Positions 55,896-64,000 of a DNA stretch of 64,000 bases are shown piece after piece; the stretch's first letter is position 1, and the number at the start of each line of letters is the position of its first letter. Origin of the DNA: Sphaerisporangium rubeum (GTDB taxonomy: Bacteria > Actinomycetota > Actinomycetes > Streptosporangiales > Streptosporangiaceae); assembly GCF_014207705.1 (NCBI RefSeq), contig NZ_JACHIU010000001.1:5200501-5264500 (forward strand), given 5' to 3'. Position numbers and translations under genes: made by a program. Under the pieces are notes generated by a model. It saw only the letters and a program-made list of their open reading frames with translations. It ran no database searches and was not told where the DNA came from.

Positions 55896-56371
55896 GGCTC
55901 CCGCCGCACCTCCCGCCATGCCTCCAGCAGCTCGCCCTGCAGGCCGAACATCTCCTTGTGCTCGTCGGGTTCGGCGTGGTCGTACCCGAGCAGATGCAAG
56001 ATGCCGTGCGTGCAGAGCAGCTCCAGCTCCTCGCGCGCGCTGTGGCCGGCCTCGGCGGCCTGCTTGGCCGCCACCTGGGGGCACAGCACGACGTCACCGA
56101 GCAGCGCGGGGTCGAGCGGCACGTCGGCGTCCTGACGCGCGCCACCCTGCGTGGGCCGCAGCTCGTCCATGGGGAACGCCAGCACGTCCGTCGGCCCCGG
56201 CTCCCCCATCCACTGCTCGTGCAGCTGGGACATGGCCGCCTCGTCGACGACCAGGATGGACAGCTCGGCCAGCGGGTGGATGCCCATGCGGCCCAGCACG
56301 AAACCGGCCAGCTCGACGAGCGAGGCCTGGTCGACGTCCACCCCGGACTCGTTGGCCACCTCGATACTCAT
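55892..56371 (-). CDS. ybeY: rRNA maturation endonuclease YbeY
   Basis: This 159-residue metal-dependent RNase acts in 16S rRNA 3' processing and ribosome quality control. The zinc motif [11 protein letters not shown] (H-x3-H-x5-H, about residues 122-132) is intact, and [20 protein letters not shown] and [10 protein letters not shown] are family segments. It overlaps corC by 4 bp and follows phoH by 4 bp, so the three genes form one operon. Partnership with Era in ribosome assembly is established in other bacteria. Confidence 0.96.
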   Translation of the reverse strand: MSIEVANESGVDVDQASLVELAGFVLGRMGIHPLAELSILVVDEAAMSQLHEQWMGEPGPTDVLAFPMDELRPTQGGARQDADVPLDPALLGDVVLCPQVAAKQAAEAGHSAREELELLCTHGILHLLGYDHAEPDEHKEMFGLQGELLEAWREVRREP

Positions 56372-56375
56372 GTTC

Positions 56376-57452
<1,077 letters not shown>

Positions 57453-57612
57453 GGGCGGCCCTTGCGGCCTGCTCGCCTCCCGGTCGTACTCATCTGGTTC
57501 TGCGTGTCTCACGCGGATCTGGCGGTTCCATGCTCTCGCATCGGGCCCGGCGGCGCCGCTGAATAACCCCATGCTATCCGGGCGCGGACGGCCTCCGGGG
57601 CACGGTTCGCCG

Positions 57613-57957
57613 TCAGCCAGGCGGCCAGGTCATGGGGCGTCCGCCGAGCACGTGCGCGTGCACGTGGAACACCGTCTGACCGGCCTTTGGGCCGGTGTTG
57701 AACACGATCCGGTACCCGTCCCCCGCGACCCCTTCGCGCACCGCCACGGCGTGCGCGGCCTTCAGCACCTCGTCGGCCAGTCCGTCGTCCGCCTCGGCCA
57801 GCGCGGCGGCGTTCTCGTAGTGGCCCTTGGGGATCACCAGCACGTGCGTCGGCGCCTGCGGGTCGAGATCCCGGAACGCCACGGTGCGATCGGTCTCATG
57901 GACGACCGTCGCGGGGATGTTCTTGCTCACGATCTTGCAGAACAGGCAGTCTGTCAC
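57613..57957 (-). CDS. HIT-family nucleotide hydrolase/transferase
   Basis: This 114-residue protein has the histidine triad HVHAHVLGG near its C-terminus and begins VTDCLFCKIVSKNIPAT, with the CxxC pair of many HIT proteins. The GTG at 57957 was chosen: it matches the family N-terminus and TACCAT lies 6 nt upstream, suggesting a leaderless transcript. Family members hydrolyse purine nucleotide conjugates; the natural substrate is not known. Confidence 0.93.
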   Translation of the reverse strand: MTDCLFCKIVSKNIPATVVHETDRTVAFRDLDPQAPTHVLVIPKGHYENAAALAEADDGLADEVLKAAHAVAVREGVAGDGYRIVFNTGPKAGQTVFHVHAHVLGGRPMTWPPG

Positions 57958-58106
57958 GCCCGCATGGTAGTCACCTCTGTTGCCAATCGGTAACACCGAC
58001 TAGGCAGCGCGGACTGATCCCCACGGCTAGGGTTGGTGTGCGACACTTCAGCGTCAGGAGTGGTCAGTGTCGGCGCGAGGCCACCGGCGAGGACACGAAT
58101 CGGGTC

Positions 58107-58712
58107 ATGCCCCCTAAAGAACCGGCAGAGAGTAAACCCTCTGGAAAGCCCGTGCGTCCAACTGATGTGACCACCGAGACCCTCGTGGCCGACAGGTCGC
58201 TCGGGGCGGTGCCCGTCGGTTGGGACGCCGACATGGCCGTTACGGCGCTTTACAGCGCTCATTACCGGTCGCTCGTGCGTCTGGCCGTTTTGTTGGTCCG
58301 CGACAGCGCCACCGCGGAGGAAGTCGTTCAGGACGCCTTCGTCGCCCTCCACGGGGCATGGCGGCGGCTGCGCGACACCGACAAGGCACTCGCCTACCTG
58401 CGTCAGTCGGTCGTCAACCGATCGCGTTCCGTGCTGCGCCACCGCGCCGTCGTCGAGAAGTACGCCCCCAAGGGGCTGCCCGACGCGCCGAGTGCCGAGA
58501 ACGGCGCCATCGGCGAGCTCGAAAGGTCCGCGGTGATCGAGGCCCTTCGCGGGCTTCCCGCACGGCAGCGCGAAGCGCTGGTCCTGCGGTACTACGGCGA
58601 CCTTTCGGAAGCGGAGATCGCCGGTGCCATGGGCATCAGCAAGGGTGCGGTGAAGAGCCACACAGCACGCGGCATGGCCGCCTTGAGGACTCTCCTGGAG
58701 CAACTGTCATGA
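58107..58712 (+). CDS. SigE-family ECF sigma factor
   Basis: This 201-residue sigma factor has region 2 (ALYSAHYRSLVRLAVLLV and TAEEVVQDAFVALHGAWRRL) and region 4 (LPARQREALVLRYYGDLSEA ... GISKGAVKSHTARG). The first 40 residues are Pro/Lys-rich and variable. An ATG at 58107 was used; an in-frame GTG at 58038, 4 nt after TAGGGT, could give 23 extra residues. It overlaps the next gene (ATGA), whose membrane protein may control it. It lies between divergent/convergent housekeeping genes on the opposite strand. Confidence 0.9.
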   Translation: MPPKEPAESKPSGKPVRPTDVTTETLVADRSLGAVPVGWDADMAVTALYSAHYRSLVRLAVLLVRDSATAEEVVQDAFVALHGAWRRLRDTDKALAYLRQSVVNRSRSVLRHRAVVEKYAPKGLPDAPSAENGAIGELERSAVIEALRGLPARQREALVLRYYGDLSEAEIAGAMGISKGAVKSHTARGMAALRTLLEQLS

Positions 58713-59389
58713 CCGAATCCCCCGACGAGTACGGCGACCTCCTGCGCCGTGTCTTGCGCGCGGAGGCGGATTCCGTCGTGCCTTCCGCAGAAGGACTGCA
58801 GATCATCCGCACCCGCGTCGAGCAGCGCGGGCCGCGAGGTCTCTTTTGGTGGCGCGCCGCCGCGTCGGCCTTCGGGGCCGTGCTGGTGGCCGCCGCGATC
58901 GTGACGTTCGTCCCCTCGCTGCGCGGCGACGGCGGTGAGCAGCGGCCCATCATGCCGGTCCAGTACGACACCGACCCGCCTGAGGAGTCGAGCACGAGCA
59001 GGCCGCCGAACGTCCTGCCGCCGACCACAGGCGGCTCGGCGCGTCCTCTCCCCACGGCTCCCACGCCGACCGGCAGCACCACACCGCTGCCGAAGCCGAG
59101 CACCGTGCCCTCGCCGGGCACCGACTGCGCGTCCGGGGCCCCGGCGGACGCGCCGCCGTGCCCCGCACCCTCGGAGTCGGACGCCGACCCCGAGGGCCGC
59201 ACCACCGAGCCCAAGCCGAGGCCCACCCAGACCAAGACCCCGACCAAGGCCCCCACCCCCGCCACGCCGGCCGAGCCCACCCCCACGGCCGCCGAGCCGA
59301 CCGCGACGGCCAGCATCACCCCGCAGACGCACAGCGAGGGACCGTCCGACGCACCACCCGCGCTGGACCAGTCGTCCAGCTCCGGCTGA
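58709..59389 (+). CDS. Membrane protein coupled to the sigma factor
   Basis: This 226-residue protein has a 48-residue cytoplasmic part with LLRRVLRAEADSVVPSAEGLQIIRTR, one membrane helix (about 50-68) and a long extracellular Pro/Thr/Ser-rich tail with two cysteines (GTDCASG, APPCPAP). It overlaps the sigma gene by 4 bp. A role as anti-sigma factor is plausible from position and topology, but no zinc-binding anti-sigma (ZAS) motif is present. Confidence 0.72.
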   Translation: MTESPDEYGDLLRRVLRAEADSVVPSAEGLQIIRTRVEQRGPRGLFWWRAAASAFGAVLVAAAIVTFVPSLRGDGGEQRPIMPVQYDTDPPEESSTSRPPNVLPPTTGGSARPLPTAPTPTGSTTPLPKPSTVPSPGTDCASGAPADAPPCPAPSESDADPEGRTTEPKPRPTQTKTPTKAPTPATPAEPTPTAAEPTATASITPQTHSEGPSDAPPALDQSSSSG

Positions 59390-59408
59390 GCCCCAGCCGG
59401 CGCAGGAC

Positions 59409-59426
59409 CGGTCCCTCAGGGGACCG
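59409..59426. terminator. Short hairpin between convergent genes
   Basis: CGGTCCC-TCAG-GGGACCG forms a perfect 7-bp stem with a tetraloop between the sigma-partner stop and the rsmE stop. It may end transcription from both sides, without a U-run. Confidence 0.55.
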
Positions 59427-59456
59427 CGACGCGGGGTGAACCCGGTGTGCCGCCGG

Positions 59457-60182
59457 TCACCACCGGCCCGTGCGGGCCAGCAGCACCGCCGCGGCCGCGA
59501 CCCCGGCGGTGGACGTGCGCAGGATCGTGGGGCCGAGCAGCACGCCGGCCGCTCCGGCCTCCGTGAACTGGCGGAGCTCGTCGTCGGCGACGCCTCCCTC
59601 GGGACCCACCACGACGACGATGTCACCGCCGGTCGCCAGAGGCAGGCGGGAGAGCGGCTCAGCGGCGTCCTCGTGCAGCACGACGGCCGTGGCCGCGCCG
59701 CGCAGGAGCTCGGCCACCTTCGCGGTGGTGGCCTGCTCGGTCACCTCAGGGAGCCGGAACCGGCGGGCCTGCTTGCCGGCCTCTCTCGCGGCGGACCGCC
59801 AGCGGGCCAGGGACTTCGCCGCGCGGTCCCCCTTCCACACGGTGACGCACCGCGACGCGGCCCACGGCACGATGACGTCCACCCCGGCCTCGGTCATCAT
59901 CTCGACCGCCAGCTCACCCCGGTCCCCTTTGGGAAGAGCCTGCACCACCACCAGTCGCGGCACGGCCGGCGGCACGACCCGGCGCGCCAGCACGGCCACC
60001 CGCAACGCGTCCCGGCCGGCGAACCGCACCTCGCCTTCGGCCACCGCGCCGGCGCCGTCGGTCAGGTCGACCCTCTCCCCCACCCGCAGCCGCCGCACGG
60101 CGGCGGCGTGCCGGCCCTCGGGGCCGTCCAGCAGGATCTCGTCGCCGGAAAGGTCGTCCGCGAGGAAGACAGGAACACTCAC
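59457..60182 (-). CDS. rsmE: 16S rRNA (uracil-1498-N3)-methyltransferase RsmE
   Basis: This 241-residue SPOUT methyltransferase has the PUA-like N-terminal domain (VPVFLADDL ... RHAAAVRRLRVGE) and the C-terminal knot with VVVGPEGGVADDE and VLLGPTILRTSTAG, the AdoMet-binding loop. The GTG at 60182 was chosen as it matches the usual family start; the frame is open to 60200. It follows dnaJ by 54 bp, as in many actinomycetes (hrcA-dnaJ-rsmE). Confidence 0.95.
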   Translation of the reverse strand: MSVPVFLADDLSGDEILLDGPEGRHAAAVRRLRVGERVDLTDGAGAVAEGEVRFAGRDALRVAVLARRVVPPAVPRLVVVQALPKGDRGELAVEMMTEAGVDVIVPWAASRCVTVWKGDRAAKSLARWRSAAREAGKQARRFRLPEVTEQATTAKVAELLRGAATAVVLHEDAAEPLSRLPLATGGDIVVVVGPEGGVADDELRQFTEAGAAGVLLGPTILRTSTAGVAAAAVLLARTGRW

Positions 60183-60236
60183 CCGTGAAACCTTAGTCAC
60201 CCGCCGAGGTGACCGTGGAACGCTCGCGGCCGGGGA

Positions 60237-61376
60237 TCAGCGGCCGTTGAACGCGTCACGGAGGCGGGAGAAAAAACCCTGTTGGCCCGGGGCGAACTTG
60301 CCGGGGGGCCGTTCCTCGCCGCGCAGCTTGGAAAGCTCCTTGAGCAGTTCCTCCTGCGCGGGGTCGAGGCGGGTCGGGGTCTCCACGTTGAAGTGGATCA
60401 GCAGGTCGCCTCGGCCGCTCTCGTTGAGGTGCTGCACGCCGCGGCTGTACAGGGGGATGACCTGGCCGGACTGCGTGCCGGGCCGGACGTCGATCTCCTC
60501 GGCGCCGTCGAGCGTCTCGACGGTGAGGATGGTGCCGAGGGCCGCGGCGGTCATCGGGATCTGCACGGTGCAGTGCAGGTCGTCGCCGCGCCGCTCGAAG
60601 ATCTGGTGGGGCCGCTCGACGATCTCAAGGAACAGGTCGCCGGGGGGGCCGCCACCGGGGCCGATCTCCCCCTCGCCGGCGAGCTGGATGTGGGTGCCGT
60701 CCTCGACCCCCGCGGGGATGCGGACCTTGATGGTGCGGCGCGTGCGCACCCGGCCGTCACCGGAGCACTCCTGACAGGGGTGCTGGATGACCGAGCCGAA
60801 GCCGCCGCACTGGGGGCAGGGCCGCGCCGTCATGACCTGGCCGAGGAACGAACGGGTCACCTGGGAGATCTCACCCCGGCCGTGACACATGTCACAGGTG
60901 TCGGGGTGGGTGCCTGAGGCGGCGCCTGAGCCGTGGCAGACCTCGCACAGCACGGCGGTGTCGACGACCAGCTCACGGGTGGTGCCGAACGCCGACTCCG
61001 CGAGGTCGAGCTCGACGCGGATGGTGGCGTTGCGGCCCCGCCGCGCACGCGAGCGCGGCCCGCGCGCCGCGGCGCCGCCGCCGAAGAACGCGTCCATGAT
61101 GTCGCTGAAGGGGAATCCCGCGCCGAACCCGGCACCCGCACCCCCCGCGCCGCCGCCACCACCGAACGGGTCGGCGCCGAGATCGAACATCTGGCGCTTG
61201 TTGGGGTCGGACAGGACCTCGTACGCCTGGTTGATCTCCTTGAAACGCTCCTGCGTCTCAGGGTCGGGGTTCAGGTCGGGGTGCAGTTCGCGCGCGAGAC
61301 GGCGGTACGCCTTCTTGATCTCGTCCTGGCCCGCGTCACGGCGGACGCCGAGAATGGCGTAGTAGTCGCGCGCCAC
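60237..61376 (-). CDS. dnaJ: Chaperone DnaJ
   Basis: This 379-residue co-chaperone of DnaK has the J domain with HPD (residues 32-34), a G/F-rich region, four CxxCxGxG zinc motifs ([32 protein letters not shown]) and the C-terminal substrate-binding domains. It starts at GTG 61376, sharing one base with the hrcA stop (TAGTG). It would be controlled by HrcA via the CIRCE element upstream of hrcA. Confidence 0.97.
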   Translation of the reverse strand: MARDYYAILGVRRDAGQDEIKKAYRRLARELHPDLNPDPETQERFKEINQAYEVLSDPNKRQMFDLGADPFGGGGGAGGAGAGFGAGFPFSDIMDAFFGGGAAARGPRSRARRGRNATIRVELDLAESAFGTTRELVVDTAVLCEVCHGSGAASGTHPDTCDMCHGRGEISQVTRSFLGQVMTARPCPQCGGFGSVIQHPCQECSGDGRVRTRRTIKVRIPAGVEDGTHIQLAGEGEIGPGGGPPGDLFLEIVERPHQIFERRGDDLHCTVQIPMTAAALGTILTVETLDGAEEIDVRPGTQSGQVIPLYSRGVQHLNESGRGDLLIHFNVETPTRLDPAQEELLKELSKLRGEERPPGKFAPGQQGFFSRLRDAFNGR

Positions 61377-62383
61377 TAGGACCCCGCCAGAATCTGGCCG
61401 ACATAGCGTGCCACTGCGCGCACCGCTCCCATGGTCACCGGGTAGTCCATTCGCGTCGGGCCCAGCACTCCGAGCCGGGCCAGTTCATTGTCGCCCGAAC
61501 CGTATCCGGCGGCGACGATGGAAGTGCCGTGAAGGCCGGAATAGGGGTTCTCCGACCCGATACGCACCGTGACAGGGGAGCCGCCGGCCTCCCCGAGCAG
61601 CCGCATCAGCACGACCTGTTCCTCCAGCGCCTCCAGCACGTCGCGCAGGCCGACGGTGAAGTCGGCCGTGAGGTTGGCCGTGCCGGCGAAGACGATCTTC
61701 TCCTCGTGCCGGTCGACCAGCGTTTCCAGCAGGACGGAGGTTATCGTGCCCGCCATCGGCCGGTCGTCCTCGGGGAGACGCTCGTGCATGTCGGCCACCG
61801 TCTCGGGGACCTGGCTCAGCGCGCAGCCGTCCAGGCCGGCGTTGAGCACGGCCCGCAGGTGGGCGATGCGGTCGTCCTCCACGACGTCGGGGAGGTCCAC
61901 GACCCGCTGCTCGACCCGGCCGGTGTTGGTGATCAGGACCAGCATGATGCGCCGCTCCGACAGCGGCACCAGCTCGACGTGGCGCACCGTGGAGCGGATC
62001 AGCGACGGGTACTGCACCACCGCGACCTGCCGGGTGAGCTGCGCCAGCAACCGCACCGTGCGCGTGACGACGTCGTCGAGGTCGACCGCGCCGGCGAGGA
62101 ACGTCTCGATGGCGCGGCGCTCGGCCGCCGACAGCGGCTTGATCTGCGACAGCCGGTCGACGAACAGCCGGTAGCCCTTGTCGGTCGGCACCCGGCCCGC
62201 GCTGGTGTGCGGCTGCGCGATGTACCCCTGCTCCTCCAGCACCGCCATGTCGTTGCGCACCGTGGCAGGCGAGACGCCGAGATTGTGCCGTTCGGCCAGC
62301 GCCTTGGACCCGACGGGTTCGTTGGTGGACACGTAGTCCTCGACGACGGCGCGCAGTACGGCCAGCTTGCGATCATCGAGCAA
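61376..62383 (-). CDS. hrcA: Heat-inducible repressor HrcA
   Basis: This 335-residue repressor has an N-terminal winged helix ([25 protein letters not shown], recognition region only quoted in part: [11 protein letters not shown]) and a GAF-like domain. The TTG at 62383 was chosen: GGAGGT lies 7 nt upstream and the protein then starts [17 protein letters not shown], as in relatives; a GTG at 62392 sits directly on the ribosome-binding site. A CIRCE operator lies 47 bp upstream, so the gene represses itself and dnaJ until heat stress. Confidence 0.96.
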   Translation of the reverse strand: MLDDRKLAVLRAVVEDYVSTNEPVGSKALAERHNLGVSPATVRNDMAVLEEQGYIAQPHTSAGRVPTDKGYRLFVDRLSQIKPLSAAERRAIETFLAGAVDLDDVVTRTVRLLAQLTRQVAVVQYPSLIRSTVRHVELVPLSERRIMLVLITNTGRVEQRVVDLPDVVEDDRIAHLRAVLNAGLDGCALSQVPETVADMHERLPEDDRPMAGTITSVLLETLVDRHEEKIVFAGTANLTADFTVGLRDVLEALEEQVVLMRLLGEAGGSPVTVRIGSENPYSGLHGTSIVAAGYGSGDNELARLGVLGPTRMDYPVTMGAVRAVARYVGQILAGS

Positions 62384-62429
62384 CGTGCTCACCTCCTGCC
62401 TGCTTTGCGTGCCTGCGTGAACGCGGTCC

Positions 62430-62454
62430 TGGCACTCAGTGTTCCCGAGTGCCA
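62430..62454 (-). promoter_or_regulatory. CIRCE operator of hrcA-dnaJ
   Basis: The inverted repeat has arms TGGCACTC (62430-62437) and GAGTGCCA (62447-62454) with a 9-bp spacer. It fits the CIRCE consensus TTAGCACTC-N9-GAGTGCTAA with the actinobacterial GG variant. It lies 47 bp upstream of the hrcA start codon, the usual place. Confidence 0.93.
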
Positions 62455-62565
62455 AGTGTACGGCTCCCGCAGGCACGGTGCGATAACCCGCGGGGCACAG
62501 CACGGGTGCGGCCGCTACAAGCGGGTTGCTATCGACCGGCAAGTGACATGGTCCACACTTCTCGC

Positions 62566-63561
62566 ATGACCGAGAACACCCCCCGGCCCGAGGACGCGAC
62601 ATCGCGCATCGCGCGTCCCTACCCCTTCGGCGAGCAGGCCGCCCCCGGCTCGTCCCCTCACGGTGCCCAGGGAACCCCTTCTTACGGCGCTCAGGCGAGC
62701 GGCCCCGGTGACCGTCCGCCCTTCGGCTCCCCCTCAGGCGGGCAGAACTACCCGCCGCCTCCCGGCGGCCAGGGACCGTACGGTCCCCCTCCCGGCCAGG
62801 GCCACGGCGGCCCCGGTGGCGGGTACGGTGGCGGGTACGGCAACCCCCAGCAGGGGTACGGGCCCCCGCCGGGCGGCCAGGGTTACTCCCCGCCTCCCGG
62901 CCAGGGCTACGGCGGCCCGTCCTACGGCGCGAACCCCCCCGGCTACGGCACTCCCCCGCCGGCCAAGGGTCAGGTCCGTCCGAGACTGTTGTGGGTCTTC
63001 CTGGCGTGGATCATCGCGGTGGTCTGCGTCGGCATCGGCTTCGCCGGTTTCGCCGGCGGCCTGTTCAAGACCCTCGGCGACGCGGCGCCGTCCAAGACCT
63101 TCCAGAGCGGTGGCAGCGTGGTCGCCACGGTGGACCCCGCGCAGAAGCCCGCTCTGTACGCCTCGGCGTCCGGTCCCGCCAACGTGACGTGCGTCGCGGA
63201 GAACGCCGCCGACGGCCGCAAGGCCAAGCTGACCAACCCGTCGACCTCGCAGACCATCACGGCCGACGGCCGCGTGTGGGAACTGCTGTTCAACATCGGC
63301 GTCCCCGCCGCCGGCGACTACAAGTTCACGTGCCAGGCCGAGGAAGGCCAGCAGGTCGTGTTCGGCGTCGGCCGCTCGCTCACGGCGAACACCGGCGCGC
63401 TGGCCGGCGGAGTGGCCGCGTTGTTCCTGGTGCCGCTGATCGGCTTCCTGTTCGCCTTGATCGTCACCATCGTGGTGCTGGTGCGCCGCAGCCGGTTCCG
63501 CAAGCGCCTGGCGCCGAGCGCGCCGTACGGCGGCGGGTGGCAGGCCCCGCCTGGCGCCTGA
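62566..63561 (+). CDS. Pro/Gly-rich membrane protein of unknown function
   Basis: This 331-residue protein has a 135-residue Pro/Gly/Gln/Tyr-rich cytoplasmic start with repeats such as [20 protein letters not shown], a membrane helix (about 147-172), an extracellular domain with two cysteines (VTCVAEN, FTCQAEE) and a second helix near 285-308. I know no specific family; similar Pro-rich membrane proteins are common in actinomycetes. It diverges from hrcA, sharing the CIRCE-containing gap, and is followed by a DUF3097 gene. Confidence 0.75.
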   Translation: MTENTPRPEDATSRIARPYPFGEQAAPGSSPHGAQGTPSYGAQASGPGDRPPFGSPSGGQNYPPPPGGQGPYGPPPGQGHGGPGGGYGGGYGNPQQGYGPPPGGQGYSPPPGQGYGGPSYGANPPGYGTPPPAKGQVRPRLLWVFLAWIIAVVCVGIGFAGFAGGLFKTLGDAAPSKTFQSGGSVVATVDPAQKPALYASASGPANVTCVAENAADGRKAKLTNPSTSQTITADGRVWELLFNIGVPAAGDYKFTCQAEEGQQVVFGVGRSLTANTGALAGGVAALFLVPLIGFLFALIVTIVVLVRRSRFRKRLAPSAPYGGGWQAPPGA

Positions 63562-63581
63562 GCTTGCTAGCGTGCCCTGCT

Positions 63582-64000
63582 ATGCGGGACTACGGACGGG
63601 ATGTGCTGGCCGGCGGCCGGTGGAGAAGGCCGCGGGCCGAGATCCCGCGCGTCCCCGCCGAGCCGGGCCTGGTCGTGGAGGACGCGAACGGCGCCGGGGA
63701 CGGTTTCTGCGGCGCCGTGGTGGCATGTGACAAGGAAGCCGTCACCCTGGAGGACCGCTTCGGGAGGCGTCGCGTCTTCCCGCTGGCCCCCGCCGCGTTC
63801 CTGCTCGACGGCAGGCCGGTGACGCTGGTGCGACCCGAGGGCCAGGCGGCGCGCACCCCCGGTCGCAGTGCGTCCGGGTCCGTCGCCGTGACGGGCCTGC
63901 GCGCGCGGGTCGCGCGGGAGAGCCGCATCTACGTCGAGGGCCTGCACGACGCGGCCCTCGTGGAGAAGATCTGGGGCCACGACCTGCGGGTCGAAGGCGT
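63582..64000 (+). CDS. DUF3097 family protein, N-terminal part (cut by window end)
   Basis: The first 139 residues are visible from the ATG at 63582 to the window edge. The protein starts MRDYGRDVLAGGRWRRPRAE, continues VPAEPGLVVEDANGAGDGFCGAVV and has RIYVEGLHDAALVEKIWGHD, a Toprim-like segment typical of DUF3097. The family has no known function and often lies near hrcA in actinomycetes. TAGCGT lies 8 nt upstream, so the mRNA may be leaderless. Confidence 0.85.
   Translation, partial: MRDYGRDVLAGGRWRRPRAEIPRVPAEPGLVVEDANGAGDGFCGAVVACDKEAVTLEDRFGRRRVFPLAPAAFLLDGRPVTLVRPEGQAARTPGRSASGSVAVTGLRARVARESRIYVEGLHDAALVEKIWGHDLRVEG

Overview
The window is chromosomal DNA from a very GC-rich actinomycete. 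Streptosporangiales (Streptosporangium/Nonomuraea-type) or a close relative is the best guess, from the codon use, the many GTG/TTG starts, the actinobacterial gene order hrcA-dnaJ-rsmE...HIT-phoH-ybeY-corC-cdd-era...leuA, and an actinobacterial type VII secretion (T7SS) locus. No tRNA, rRNA, CRISPR array, insertion sequence or phage gene was seen.

Layout. (1) 1-4.8 kb: a truncated secreted I36-type protein, a gene-free stretch with a 48-bp tandem repeat, leuA with a leucine leader peptide and attenuator hairpin, a DUF2630 protein and an SGNH hydrolase. (2) 4.8-16.4 kb: a solitary cytochrome oxidase subunit I gene, then a urea module: the urtABCDE urea ABC importer on the minus strand, diverging from ureABCFGD on the plus strand. 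A near-consensus GlnR operator lies over the ureA promoter. (3) 16.4-17.7 kb: era and a zinc-ligand-less cytidine deaminase-like gene. (4) 17.7-54.3 kb: an accessory block of about 37 kb between cdd-era and corC-ybeY-phoH, genes that usually adjoin in actinomycetes. It holds a T7SS locus with mycosin, EccB, EccC, EccD, several WXG100-like proteins, a PPE-like substrate, three YbaB-like proteins, an SseB-like protein, a predicted pseudokinase, and a 3382-residue toxin-like protein followed by two mutually related small genes. A self-contained beta-galactoside island (GH42 enzyme, sugar ABC importer, LacI regulator, two operators) sits inside it. No eccE or eccA is present. (5) 54.6-64 kb: conserved housekeeping genes: corC, ybeY, phoH, HIT, an ECF sigma factor with a membrane partner, rsmE, dnaJ and hrcA with its CIRCE operator, a Pro/Gly-rich membrane protein and the start of a DUF3097 gene.

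How the parts work together. Urea is imported by Urt and hydrolysed by urease; the GlnR box suggests nitrogen control. The GH42 island looks like uptake and hydrolysis of a beta-galactoside under LacI-type repression. The T7SS genes would build the secretion channel (EccB/C/D), process substrates (mycosin) and export Esx/PPE-like proteins. The giant protein starts with a WXG/CpnT-like region, continues through repeats and Gly/Ser-rich hairpin-like segments, and ends in an HEVGH zinc-protease-like motif plus a Cys cluster. It is the strongest candidate for an undescribed T7SS toxin system, with the two downstream paralogues as candidate immunity or accessory proteins. Several genes appear to be transcribed from leaderless promoters (TANNNT 6-8 nt before the start codon).
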